NCBI RefSeq assembly: GCF_000178855.1
Contig: NZ_ADVG01000001.1
Span: 1,240,001-1,304,000, forward strand
Origin: Ktedonobacter racemifer DSM 44963
GTDB taxonomy: Bacteria > Chloroflexota > Ktedonobacteria > Ktedonobacterales > Ktedonobacteraceae
DNA length: 64,000 nucleotides
Direction: 5' to 3'
Below the pieces are notes generated by a model. It was not told the origin of the DNA. It worked only from the letters and a program-made list of their open reading frames with translations, and searched no databases. The position numbers and the translations under genes were made by a program. Below are positions 26,101-34,739 of the stretch, in pieces; within the stretch, counting starts at the first letter, position 1, and every line of letters begins with the position of its first letter.

Positions 26101-28973
26101 TGGCGTTTTACAATTTCACACAAACTTTGTTGGAGAACTGACGCATCAAACAGGCCTACAAGCCGTAGTGCCATGGGCATACTATAAACAACATTATCTC
26201 GATCCCATTGATTTAAAAACCAAAGACGTTTCTGCGCATATGAGAGTGGGAAAACACCGCGGCGATTGTTAAATGGACAAAGAGGAAGCTTTGGTTTCCA
26301 TTCCCTTACTTTCTGCGCAGTAAGGATGTTTTCTGCTATACGCGCTATTGTTGGCCCATTAAAGAAATCTCGAAATGACAAATCGACTTGGAATATATCA
26401 CGTATTCGAGCGAGAACTTGCGTTGCAAGAAGAGAATGTCCTCCTAACGCAAAAAAATTATCATGGATACCAATCGTTGTCACACCTAATACATGGTTCC
26501 AAATATCTACCAGCATTTTCTCTACATCATTGCTAGGTGCAACAAAAGGAGATTCCCGTTCAAATTGGTCTAATGTGGGCTGCGGCAACGCCCGAAAGTC
26601 TATTTTGTTATTAGGAGTCAAAGGAATGGTTTCTAGAAATAGAAAGCTTGAAGGCAGCATATAATCAGGCAGACGCTTTTGCAGATGGTTTCGTAGCACT
26701 GTACCTGTTACTTGATGTTCTTTATGTACTGTTATATATGCCACAAGTCGCTTATCAGAAGGTTTATCTTCACGTAGCATGACAATCGTTTGATCAACAC
26801 CTGGATAGCCACATAAAGCAGACTCTATCTCGCCTAATTCAATCCGATAACCTCGTAACTTCACTTGGCGGTCAGCACGCCCTATTAACTCTATACGGCC
26901 ATCTGGTAAATATCTGGCTAAATCTCCCGTTTTGTAAAGTTGGTCTCCAATTGTATCGCTAAATGGATGGGGAACAAAGCGATCTTTTGTAAGTTCGGGA
27001 CGATTTAAATATCCTCGAGCGACTCCCGCTCCCCCTATGTAAAGCTCACCTAGTATCCCTACAGGCACAATTTGCATTTCCTGATCTAAAATATAGACTT
27101 GAGTGTTCGCGATAGGACGACCAATAGATATTTTTTCTTGTCTACTAGTACACTCATCAATAGTGGCATAAACAGTTGTTTCAGTTGGGCCATAGGCATT
27201 AAAGAATTGGCGATTGTGTCCCCAGCGTGCGACAATATCAGGGGAACAAGCTTCCCCAGCACTAATGATTGTTTGCAGTGACGGCAATAGTGCATCTGGC
27301 AGGGCTTTTAATACAGCCGGAGGAAACGTTGCTATGGTAATAGCATTCTGTTGTAGAAAGTGTAATAAAACTGTACCTGGCAATATCGCCTCTTGTGATC
27401 CAAGATAGAGAGTCGCTCCAGCAAGCAAAGCCATCAGTATTTCAGAAATAGAAACATCAAAATTCAGAGAAGCGAACTGAAGAACACGGCTTTGTGGAGA
27501 AACATGAAATACCTGGATCTGGGCTGTAGCCAAGTTGCATAAGCTTTGATGAGAAACCAATACGCCCTTTGGTGTACCTGTAGAACCAGAAGTATAGATA
27601 ATATAAGCCAAATTATGAGCGATTGTTTCACTCCTAGGATTGTTTCCATTTTGTTGTGCAAGAGTCTTCCAATCTTCATCCATTCTGACAAAATGAGCGT
27701 TGTGCGATGGCAGCTTTTTAACAATATCTTGTCGAGTAAGGATAATAGAGACTTGCGCATCCTCCAGCATAAACGCCAAGCGCTCCGAAGGATATCTGGG
27801 ATCTAGTGGCAAGTATGCACCGCCGGACTTAAAAACAGCTAGAACGGCAACAATCATGTCAATAGAACGCTCTAAGGCGATACCCACACAAGTTTCTGGT
27901 TTGACTCCACACTCTTGCAAATAGTGAGCTAACTGATTAGCTTGTTGATTTAATTCATGGTACGTCAATTGCTGATGTTCAAAGACAATAGCACAAGCAT
28001 TTGGAGTTTTCTTTACCTGGTCTTCAAAAAGCTGATGAACACATAACTCTTCTGGATAGCCACAAGCTGTATTGTTCCAGGTTAAGAGAGCTTGCACCTG
28101 CTCTCCTGATGTCAATAAGGGGAGAAGCGAAATAGGTTGAGTATGATCCTCTACAATCCCACCTAATAACGTCTGAAAATGTGTTGCCATCCTACTTATC
28201 GTAGTAGCGGCAAAAAGGTCTGGATTATATACCAAAGAACCATATAGACTATCCTCATATACTTCAATGAGAAGTGCTAAATCAAACTTGCTAGCTACCT
28301 CAGATGTATCTTTTAATATGTTTGGTGTTTCGATCGAAATCATATTTGATTGTGTTTTATTGTTTAAATCAAAGAAAATTTGAAAAGCGGGGTGTGTCTT
28401 ATTATTAAGATTGATCATCAGTTCATCTACTACAAAATCAAAAGGTAAATTGGAGTGAAATTCTGCTGTAAGTATCACCTCATGCATGTGCCTTAACAAT
28501 TCCTGAAAAGTAGAATTGTTAGATATCTTTGTGCGAAGTGGTAATAAGTTAATGAAGTGAGTGCCAAGAGTGTCTCTTTGGGAAGAAAAAGACTTAAGTT
28601 TTGAGATTCCCGTAATAATATCTTCCTGCCCCGTGTAACGAAAAAGTAGCGTTTGAAATGCCGTGAATAGAATATCAAATAGAGGAACATTCTCCTTCTG
28701 GCTTAAAGATTTGAGTGGCTCATATAGTGTGTTTGGAAATGAGAAGGAGTGTATCATCCCTCTGTGCTTGCTTACAGCTAAACGAGGGTAATCTGTAGGA
28801 AGTGCTACTAAGTCAGGTACATCATGAAGCACTTGGCTCCAATAAGGCATATGCTTATCTTTTAATTCTTGAATGACGCCACTTTGTCTGTATAGATCAA
28901 CATCTATTTGAGGACGGGAGAGCGAATTCAATAATTTTCGCACGTAGTCTTCTATTGAATTCATTTGAAGCAT
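23121..28973 (-). CDS. two-module nonribosomal peptide synthetase (C*-A-PCP-C-A-PCP)
   Basis: A 1950-residue enzyme. It opens with the C-terminal half of a condensation domain (RYTGQEDIITGISKLK) lacking the HHxxxDG half. Adenylation domain 1 (YIIYTSGSTGTPKG, FNAYGPTETT, KTGDLARYLPDG) follows, then a carrier protein (GGHSLL, Ser near residue 845). A full condensation domain comes next, with HHIISDAWS near residue 1041, then adenylation domain 2 and a final carrier protein (GGHSLL, near 1905). There is no thioesterase or reductase. Reading the ten specificity positions by alignment to GrsA gives DAWFLGNVVK for domain 2, a classical leucine code. Domain 1 gives DVSTIAAVYK, which I can only call possibly aromatic. 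AAGGAG precedes the ATG. It sits 49 bp after the caspase-like gene and upstream of the exporter. Confidence 0.92.
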   Translation of the reverse strand: MLQMNSIEDYVRKLLNSLSRPQIDVDLYRQSGVIQELKDKHMPYWSQVLHDVPDLVALPTDYPRLAVSKHRGMIHSFSFPNTLYEPLKSLSQKENVPLFDILFTAFQTLLFRYTGQEDIITGISKLKSFSSQRDTLGTHFINLLPLRTKISNNSTFQELLRHMHEVILTAEFHSNLPFDFVVDELMINLNNKTHPAFQIFFDLNNKTQSNMISIETPNILKDTSEVASKFDLALLIEVYEDSLYGSLVYNPDLFAATTISRMATHFQTLLGGIVEDHTQPISLLPLLTSGEQVQALLTWNNTACGYPEELCVHQLFEDQVKKTPNACAIVFEHQQLTYHELNQQANQLAHYLQECGVKPETCVGIALERSIDMIVAVLAVFKSGGAYLPLDPRYPSERLAFMLEDAQVSIILTRQDIVKKLPSHNAHFVRMDEDWKTLAQQNGNNPRSETIAHNLAYIIYTSGSTGTPKGVLVSHQSLCNLATAQIQVFHVSPQSRVLQFASLNFDVSISEILMALLAGATLYLGSQEAILPGTVLLHFLQQNAITIATFPPAVLKALPDALLPSLQTIISAGEACSPDIVARWGHNRQFFNAYGPTETTVYATIDECTSRQEKISIGRPIANTQVYILDQEMQIVPVGILGELYIGGAGVARGYLNRPELTKDRFVPHPFSDTIGDQLYKTGDLARYLPDGRIELIGRADRQVKLRGYRIELGEIESALCGYPGVDQTIVMLREDKPSDKRLVAYITVHKEHQVTGTVLRNHLQKRLPDYMLPSSFLFLETIPLTPNNKIDFRALPQPTLDQFERESPFVAPSNDVEKMLVDIWNHVLGVTTIGIHDNFFALGGHSLLATQVLARIRDIFQVDLSFRDFFNGPTIARIAENILTAQKVREWKPKLPLCPFNNRRGVFPLSYAQKRLWFLNQWDRDNVVYSMPMALRLVGLFDASVLQQSLCEIVKRHETLRTVFKMVGGQPMVFVADTTTQDFQLIITDLTFLPCLEEREQAAMNFISQEVKIPFSLSEGPLLRVTLFRLEKEDHVLLINMHHIISDAWSASIFFRELNTLYSAYVQNCSSPLVDLPVQYVDFASWQRQWLQGDLMETQLSYWKQQLSNAPSILQLPTDKPRPSVQSFHGSSHSFFLSPKLTNLLKKLSLKEDCTLFMTLFAAFTILLHRYTAQDDLCIGTPVANRTHTEVEQLIGFFVNTLVLRTKLSSTSTFLELLSNVRDIVLEAYSHQDVPFERLVEEMQPERNSSYHPLVQVMFVLQNAQETSLTLPGVSVHPFEIDNVTSQFDLTLELKEFAGGLQGRFEYNTDLFASSTIKRMIGHFQTLLEDVVEHFELSINDLSILTKDELQQFLLWNTTDKSYPDNNCVHQLFEQQAQKTPDAIAVVFEDQQLTYQELNKKANQLAHYLQGLGIKREISVGVCAERSIELIVGLLGILKAGGIYVPVDPSYPQERLMFMLEEAQVPVVLTQQQFLVTLSFYKHQVICLDMRNENLEHCAEGNPIDTVTCKDLAYIIYTSGSTGRPKGVMIEHKGLLNLIYWHQQTFNVTNIDKSTQIAGPAFDASVWELLPYLTIGASIFIPTEQTRRDVSRLRDWLIEQSITICFLPTPLAERIITITWPRHTSLRFLLTGGDKLRHYPPYGLPFTLVNNYGPTENTVVTTSCTVPIEQDGISPSIGQPISNTRVYLLDHCLRPVPVGVPGELFIGGDGLARGYLNQPSLTDEKFISDPFYKDSQLRLYKTGDIARFRKDGSLEFLGRSDSQVKIRGFRIELGEIEAVLRQHIDVREAIVVAHEENTYGSYLIAYIVLERKLSEATTELRNYLKGVIPDYMLPTVFIFLDTFPLTPNGKVDYNHLPLPNYIDHSSNSALTTPSSPTEEVLATIYAQTLNIEQVDIHANFFEMGGHSLLTTQLVTHIYDTFHVEVPLTQVFDMPTIFEMAQYIEKRLKK

Positions 28974-29022
28974 AGCTTTTCTCCTTCTTTTGCATTGAAA
29001 GGTCGTTCTTATAGGTTCCCAA

Positions 29023-31425
29023 TTAGTTGATGGTAATACTATCTTTGGGAAGCGCAGTCATGAAAATTTCGCATTGCAGTAAATGAATTGTTAATTCCGA
29101 AACAAAACACACAAATAGATCGTGCATCCCAGACCTAAATCCGTTTGACCTTAGATTAAATGTTTGTGTTACTGTTTCACCTGGAGCAATGGAAAGGAAT
29201 GCTTGTTGAGGAATACAAATGAGTTGTTGATCTTTGGATGGGCGGATTTGATCGGAGTTCAATTTTACCAATAAACTTGCATAGCCTTCTATGTATCTAT
29301 TGGTAGGATTACAAACCATCGCTTCAACTATCCAGTCTTGTCCATCAATTGCATGAGATACATGCCTGAATGTCAAAAAGGGATTTGTAAGCCCTCCACG
29401 CAGACTGTGGTAGATAAAACCGCAACGAGGACAGAAATGACCTGTTAAAGTATAGTCTAAAGCGACATGATGCACTGGCCTAATAGTCATATCGTTTCCG
29501 CATAGACAAGGCAAGGTACCTTCTGTGGCATGGCCAGGATAGAATGTATCTTCTATTTTGAGCAGATATGAACGTAGCCCTGCACCATTGTACTGCAGAA
29601 GATATTGCAGCAACTCGTGATCTATTTGCTTTAAATGTTCGAGTAATGTTTGGACAGTGTTTTCAATCTCAGATATAACTTGTATAGTCAGATTGCCTTG
29701 AACAAACACTACACTTAATTCTTGAATAAGAACAGCAACCATTTCTTTTGCGTCGTTGATATGCTGCTCCACCCACCGTTCTGGAAGGAGACGAGTAGCA
29801 ATTACCGCTTGATATGCAGCAAGAAATCGACTTACACGCGCACGTATATCTGTAACAACAGAAGGGATCTGACTCACGCTAAACGAGTATTGACCAGGGG
29901 AGAAGCCTGCACCTGTTGTATAAAGATAAAGAAGAACTTCGTCCTGCTGATCAACGAAGGTAAAATACAAAGGATCGGGAAGGTTTTTTTGCATATCAAG
30001 TGCTTTACAGCACAACAGATTAACATCCAGGCCCTTTTGCAAGGGAATCCTAATGGTAATGAGAGATGCTGAGGTTACATTAACCTCGACTTCCCAATGC
30101 TGGTCTTTGAGCCTTTTTACTGTAGCCTGATAAATATGTTCTATTGGCTCGATAACCCGCCCTTGAGGATTACCAATTAAAAAAAATGTACAGAAGGAAG
30201 GAAAATATCCCCTAGAAACATTATTCAGGAGACATACGGCTTCTCCAACAGACATTCCAGATTGTAACGCTGCAATATACAAAAATACATCTGAACTTTT
30301 GGCCTCATCCACCATACATGCACCAACATAGGTCAATGCAACACCGTCTAAAGCATTTAGACCGATGTTATAGCGGGTTGCGTAGGCTGTTTCTCCTGGC
30401 TTTAGGCTATTACAAGCGCTTGTGAAAATATTTTTTACAGTCAGATCGCGTATTGGTATTACATCTTGCATAAAGCAGCTTCGACCATAACCACACGAAG
30501 GTGTAGAAAATGTTCCAGCAGCATGCATAGTAGTGTTGTGCGCATTTAAAGAAGCACCACATAAAACGCCATCATCAAATTTAATATGATGCTCACCTCC
30601 GTGAGTCTCACATACAAATAAATCGGGCATATTTTCAACAGGCTGTTTAAGTAGTTGTGATATGACACTACGAAAAGAGGCTTTGGGGCCATGAATCTTG
30701 TTTTCCATTAAGAGAGTATTTTCTGGGATAATTTTAGAAAAAAAGGAGCTGGTATGATGTGGCAGCCAAGAGATAATCCTTTGTTTAGGAGATATAATAG
30801 AAGAAAGTACAGTAGCTTTAAGTACCATCCAAGTAATTGCATCATGATCCCGACCAGTAAGAAACCCTAATGCTGTCTTGTGAAAAAAAGACTGCTGATC
30901 AGACCGTTTTTGACTCGTGAATCGGTAAATTTGTTGCAAGCTATGAAATGATAATTTCCCTGGTTCTGCAACTACCGTCACATAGCTGGGAGCGAGACGG
31001 TCAATAGCTACTGATGCGGCTTTGATGTCTTGCACTTGCATTAAAGGTATACGATGGAAAGCTGCATAAAACAAGGCAGGGGCAAATAATTCTGCATCCA
31101 GAACCAAAACAATATGTGAAGAGTAATTTAAATTTTTTTGATACCATATTGTAAGGCGATGTACATCATCAACTGGAGGTATAGCACTTCTTCCAAGCAA
31201 AGAGCCATATTTTTCCCAGAGATCCTGACAGGATACTTCACGTGACGCATTATCATATGTTATTTTAACGCCTAATGTATCCAGATATTCAATTGCTGAT
31301 TTGGATCTATCAAGGAGAGGAACAGACTTTTCAAATGAGCAGGAAAAAGCATCGAAGAGTGCGTTTACATATGCTTTCTCAGATCTTACGAGGTTGATAA
31401 GAAGAGGTAAAGTAGACAACGCCAT
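29023..31425 (-). CDS. caspase-fold (C25/CHAT-like) protein with zinc ribbon
   Basis: About 800 residues, not a family I can name exactly. LFVCETHGGEHHIKFDDG (His near 275) and KNIFTSACNSLKPGETA (Cys near 338) give the His-then-Cys dyad of caspase-like peptidases. VFLYIAALQSGMSVGEAVCL and FFLIGNPQGRV, spaced after it, resemble the end of gingipain (C25) or CHAT domains. Further on CLCG and FCPRCGF (about residues 655-688) look like a zinc ribbon, followed by a beta-rich C-terminus. AGGAG lies nine bases before the ATG at 31425; the longer frame uses an unlikely TTG. It is the first gene of the NRPS operon, 49 bp before the synthetase. It may process a protein, cut a precursor, or respond to stress linked to product formation. 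Confidence 0.6.
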   Translation of the reverse strand: MALSTLPLLINLVRSEKAYVNALFDAFSCSFEKSVPLLDRSKSAIEYLDTLGVKITYDNASREVSCQDLWEKYGSLLGRSAIPPVDDVHRLTIWYQKNLNYSSHIVLVLDAELFAPALFYAAFHRIPLMQVQDIKAASVAIDRLAPSYVTVVAEPGKLSFHSLQQIYRFTSQKRSDQQSFFHKTALGFLTGRDHDAITWMVLKATVLSSIISPKQRIISWLPHHTSSFFSKIIPENTLLMENKIHGPKASFRSVISQLLKQPVENMPDLFVCETHGGEHHIKFDDGVLCGASLNAHNTTMHAAGTFSTPSCGYGRSCFMQDVIPIRDLTVKNIFTSACNSLKPGETAYATRYNIGLNALDGVALTYVGACMVDEAKSSDVFLYIAALQSGMSVGEAVCLLNNVSRGYFPSFCTFFLIGNPQGRVIEPIEHIYQATVKRLKDQHWEVEVNVTSASLITIRIPLQKGLDVNLLCCKALDMQKNLPDPLYFTFVDQQDEVLLYLYTTGAGFSPGQYSFSVSQIPSVVTDIRARVSRFLAAYQAVIATRLLPERWVEQHINDAKEMVAVLIQELSVVFVQGNLTIQVISEIENTVQTLLEHLKQIDHELLQYLLQYNGAGLRSYLLKIEDTFYPGHATEGTLPCLCGNDMTIRPVHHVALDYTLTGHFCPRCGFIYHSLRGGLTNPFLTFRHVSHAIDGQDWIVEAMVCNPTNRYIEGYASLLVKLNSDQIRPSKDQQLICIPQQAFLSIAPGETVTQTFNLRSNGFRSGMHDLFVCFVSELTIHLLQCEIFMTALPKDSITIN

Positions 31426-31820
31426 TAACAATTACTCCTACATCTAACTTCTGCTGCTCAACACTTATGTTTTTGAACAAGCACTAATCATATGTCACGT
31501 TTTCTCTATAAAAGAGAAAATTTTAGCTCAAAATCTTCTATACTTCATGTCCAAAAGAGTTAACGCTTAGCTACGTACATATTTCTTTGGTCACTTCAGC
31601 ATCAAATACTCCTACATCTAAGATACAAGGAACAGATTCTTCTGTCTTCGTTTCTGGAGATGATTGTTGCTTCACTAGATTAAGTTGAGGGAAGGAAGCA
31701 CTTTGTGATCTTCAAAGTGGTCCTGCGTAGTTTAGGCCCGCTTCTACCAAAATCAGAAGAGGCATAAAGCGTTTTGATGCGAATAAAGATTGCGAAGAAG
31801 TTATGAGAGGGAGGTCCAAC
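31426..31820. promoter_or_regulatory. upstream region of the NRPS operon with an 8-bp hairpin
   Basis: About 390 bp without a gene. TTTTCTCT (31500-31507) and AGAGAAAA (31513-31520) are perfect inverted halves around ATAAA, about 75 bp before the first start codon of the leftward operon. It could be an operator or an untranslated-leader hairpin. I could not place certain -35/-10 boxes. The rest of the region shows nothing clear. Confidence 0.4.
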
Positions 31821-32010
31821 ATGCATGCACGATTGTATTCTCTTTGCGAACTATCTGCCGAGCGCATCAGCATTATGGTCCGTCCACGCGGCGGAGATTG
31901 GCTAATGGATGCGCGTTACTACCCTGCGCAAAACAGGCGCTCATATGCTGGTTTCCCTGCTCACCCCTCTAGAGGTCAATGAATTGAGCTTGCGGGGGAA
32001 GCTGCACTCT
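31821..32010 (+). pseudogene. dual-specificity/tyrosine phosphatase-like protein, 5' remnant
   Basis: The ATG at 31821 follows GGGAGG. The start MHARLYSLCELSAERISIMV, then RPRGGDWLMD, and in the next frame TTLRKTGAHMLVSLLTPLEV, then NELSLRGKLH, corresponds to the N-terminus of small phosphatase-like proteins of the type that reads MARPRGGDWLxDE and VDVLVSLLTPxE. One frameshift lies at ~31910. The catalytic HCxxGxxR region is missing because the sequence meets the tail of the interrupted defence-like gene near 32010. Confidence 0.5.
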
Positions 32011-32368
32011 GCCAGACCCAGGAAATAACGTTCTTTTCCTTCCCCATCATCGACCGTAGCGTGCCACCTCTCAATGATCGCACACTGATACGGCAGCGTG
32101 GTCCGGCGCCCCTCGATCGTCTGCATGGCATAGACAGGCTTCCCCTGCTCGATATACTCCCGCACTTTGTCTGCCTTCAAGTGGATATAATACGCCTTCC
32201 CATGACGGAGTTCCTCTCGGCCAAAGAGCACACCCTGCCACTGTTCTGGCTCCTCGATACGCCGAAAAGGGCGTGCCCCACCCACCACGTGAAAGACCTG
32301 GAGATGATCCTGTTCCTGGTTGCGTGTATACCCCTGCAATCGAATCTGGACGCAGATATCACATCCTA

Positions 32369-33553
32369 GTGCAATCGTCCAAAAGAAAGTAGGAAAGTAG
32401 CCGATATGAGAAGGTATGCAACCCATTTTCATTCGACCACTCACCGAATCCGAGCGAGCCCATATCGAGGCTCACTTACGCTCCGGCTCAGCCTTTGTGC
32501 TACGCCGTTGCCAGATCCTTCTGGCTTCAGCCCGTGGAGAGCGAGCCATCGCCATTGCGCGGCAGCTGGGCTGCGACGACCAGACAGTGCGCAATGTGAT
32601 CAAAGACTTCAACGAGCAGGGGCTCGACGTGCTCAAGAAGGAGTCCTGTCGCCCTCATCGGCTACGCACCAGCATTGCCGACGAGAATCTGCCAGCCTTG
32701 CGCGATCTGCTCCATCGCAGCCCGCGCGATTTTGGTATCGAGCGCAATCTCTGGTCTCTCCCACTGGTGGCGCAAATCTGCTTGTCACAAGGACTCGTAG
32801 CTGCCCCGACCACTGCTGCCAGTGTCCGCCGCGCGCTCAAGCGCTTGGGCGTCAGTTGGAAACGAGCCAAGCACTGGATTACCAGCCCCGATCCGCAGTA
32901 TGCACGAAAAAAAAGGCTCGTGACCGCTTGATCGCGTACGCTCAACCCCGCTCTGATTGGGCCATTGGCTTCCTCGACGAGGTCTGGTGGAGCCGATTTG
33001 CTCTTCCACGCCTTCACACCTGGCAAGATCCAGAGTACCCAGTCCGTTTGGTTGAGCAATCCTGGCAAAAGAATGACCCTGACCCAAAAGCATTGGCTTG
33101 CTATGGTGTCCTCTGGCAAAACGGAACCACGGAGGAACCCGTGCGAGAGCAGATGTGGCTTCGTTTTGTCACAGGACGCCCGGTGAGTGAGATCACCATC
33201 CAGTTTCTGGACTGGTGTTGTCAGCAATTGGCCGCACAAGGCAAACGTCAGTGGCTCCTCATCTGGGACAACGCCTCCTGGCATGTGAGTAAGATGGTGC
33301 GCACCTGGATCAGAAAACACAACCTCGCTGTCAAACAAACGGACGAAGGGGTACGGATTTTGCCTTTCCAACTGCCCACCAAAAGTCCCTGGCTCAATCC
33401 AATTGAGCCCAAGTGGGTCCATGGCAAACGCAATGTGGCCGAAACCAATGGGTTGCTTTCGGCTCACCACCTCGCTGAGCGAGTCTGTGCCTATTATGGG
33501 TGTGCATATGAGCCACATTTATCTCTTCCCGAAAAGGTTTCGTAATCTTGCAC
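32369..33553 (+). mobile_element. IS630-family element, copy 1
   Basis: The 1185-bp element is flanked by TA (32367-32368 and 33554-33555), the IS630/Tc1 target. Ends GTGCAATCG and, on the other strand, GTGCAAGATTACG form the short terminal repeat. Its removal restores the reading frame of the interrupted gene, which proves the boundaries. The second copy (59570-60754) has the same length and the same reading frames; I noticed only the first base as different. Confidence 0.95.
32416..33545 (+). CDS. IS630-family transposase made by -1 frameshifting (copy 1)
   Basis: The first frame (32416-32931, 171 residues) carries the HTH part (IAIARQLGCDDQTVRNVIKD). The second frame carries the DDE core: AIGFLDEVWWSRF (Asp 1), QWLLIWDNASWHVSKM (Asp 2) and KSPWLNPIEPKWVHG (Glu). 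They overlap at an A8 run (32907-32914) read CGA AAA AAA AGG in the first frame; A AAA AAA is a classic slippery heptamer, and a -1 slip gives one ~376-residue transposase. Both copies keep this arrangement, which supports programmed frameshifting, not decay. All catalytic residues are present, so the element looks active. Confidence 0.88.
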
Positions 33554-33992
33554 TAGCTTCTTTGAACGGCTGGCAAAGATATAGCAATCATCCATACCAA
33601 CAAAGTAGCCCGGCTGGACCCCGCGAAAGTAGGCAATCTGTAAGAGTTTGAGCAAAACATGAAATTCCAGCTGTTCAAAGGCGATACGCTGTGGTTGAAC
33701 CACGGCATCATGGGCAAAGTTGAGTCGAAGGACAGGAGCCGTCTCTCCATGGGGAAGTAGGGCATACACCACCCATTTCTCGCTCCCATCGAGCTTGTCA
33801 AAGGAATACGTCCGATACGGGTAGTTCAATTGTCCCCGCAAACTTGTATGGAGTCGTGCATACACCGCATTGCCTCTTCCTCGCTGAGACGTTTTTGCCC
33901 CTAACGTCTCCGGCAAGACGTAGCGTATCAACTGAAATTGTGCTTCTAATTGAGCAAAATCTGTGGGGCGCGCAATGAGTAAGGTAATGGTA

Positions 33993-34736
33993 TCAACTGT
34001 TGGCATTGACGTCAAAGCTCTCTTTCTCGTGGGCCATAGCCCGTTTCATATCCTGACACAAGCGCTGAAACGCGACCTGGGGTAACGCGACGGTGTCTTC
34101 CTGCAGGGCCCCCTGCAACCAGACAATCGAGGCATCTGTAAACTGCTCAACTGGGGTAATAAAATCCGCCGTGTAGTAATCAAGGAGCCGTGAGAAATGA
34201 CTGACCAGGTTGATATAGAGCAACTTGCCTGGTTCGCCATGATAGGTGGAGATGGTGTCCAGTTTCTTTCGTGCATGTACTTTGAAATGGGCATCATTTA
34301 ATTTGTCATGGTAGGCTGGATCCTCAGGCGAAAGGGAGAAACGCTGCATGGTCCAATCACTGAAGTATTTACAGTCGATATAGTAGGGAACGGCTGCCAT
34401 CTTGAGATCTGCCACCCCAAAGAGGCGTTCGGGCACTGGCTCAAAGGTGAACCCCTCTTCCAGTAAGAGCGCTCTGATCGCCTCCTCACCAATGGCTCCG
34501 GTCAGGATGGCCTGAAAACAATAGGGCACAAAAAATGCCTTGTTGATGTGATCAAAGGCAAGCTCATAGCCCTCCCCTCGGAAGTAGTCCGCAATCACGG
34601 GATTGAGGCGAATGCGCTCGTAGAGAGCGTTCATATTCCACCGATACCCATCGTGCCGCAAGAGGTCCGCAGGCACAATGTTGTTTTGGGCATCCAGATG
34701 GAGTCTCCCTTTCTGGTAGTGGGGCGACTCCATCAC
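33993..34736 (-). CDS. PD-(D/E)xK nuclease-like protein
   Basis: A 247-residue protein. GAIGEEAIRALLLEEGFTFE (Glu near 84-85), PERLFGVADLKMAAVPYYID (Asp 110) and YIDCKYFSDW (D121-x-K123) give the E...D...DxK order of restriction-endonuclease-fold nucleases. The rest is helical with no other signature. The ATG pair at 34736/34733 starts three bases after the stop of the helicase gene, and its end overlaps the start of the third gene, so the three genes are one tightly coupled operon. It probably cuts DNA opened or tracked by the helicase. A pPIWI-RE-type locus has just such a helicase plus REase pair; relation not proven. Confidence 0.65.
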   Translation of the reverse strand: MMESPHYQKGRLHLDAQNNIVPADLLRHDGYRWNMNALYERIRLNPVIADYFRGEGYELAFDHINKAFFVPYCFQAILTGAIGEEAIRALLLEEGFTFEPVPERLFGVADLKMAAVPYYIDCKYFSDWTMQRFSLSPEDPAYHDKLNDAHFKVHARKKLDTISTYHGEPGKLLYINLVSHFSRLLDYYTADFITPVEQFTDASIVWLQGALQEDTVALPQVAFQRLCQDMKRAMAHEKESFDVNANS

Positions 34737-34739
34737 ACA

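Larger units (their letters stand above)
31941..34006 (-). pseudogene. third gene of the helicase-nuclease operon, cut by IS630
   Basis: Two pieces join perfectly. The N-terminal part (34006-33554) ends GMDDCYIFASRSKKL; after removing the IS630 copy and one TA, the codons run CTA GGA TGT into GCDICVQIRLQGYTRN and continue to 31941 without a shift. The restored frame gives ~292 residues with HVVGGARPFRRIEEPEQW and PVYAMQTIEGRRTTLPYQCA. I recognise no domain. Its 3' end runs antisense through the phosphatase remnant (from ~32010), so the natural C-terminus is probably lost and the original protein was longer. The start ATG overlaps the 3' end of the nuclease gene by 14 bp, showing translational coupling in one operon. 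It might be the N-terminal part of a pPIWI-RE-like protein, but this is only a guess from gene order. Confidence 0.7.

Noticed and set aside
32655..33518. 287-residue minus-strand frame in IS630 (also 59856-60719)
   Set aside because: Shadow of the transposase; occurs in both copies because they are identical.
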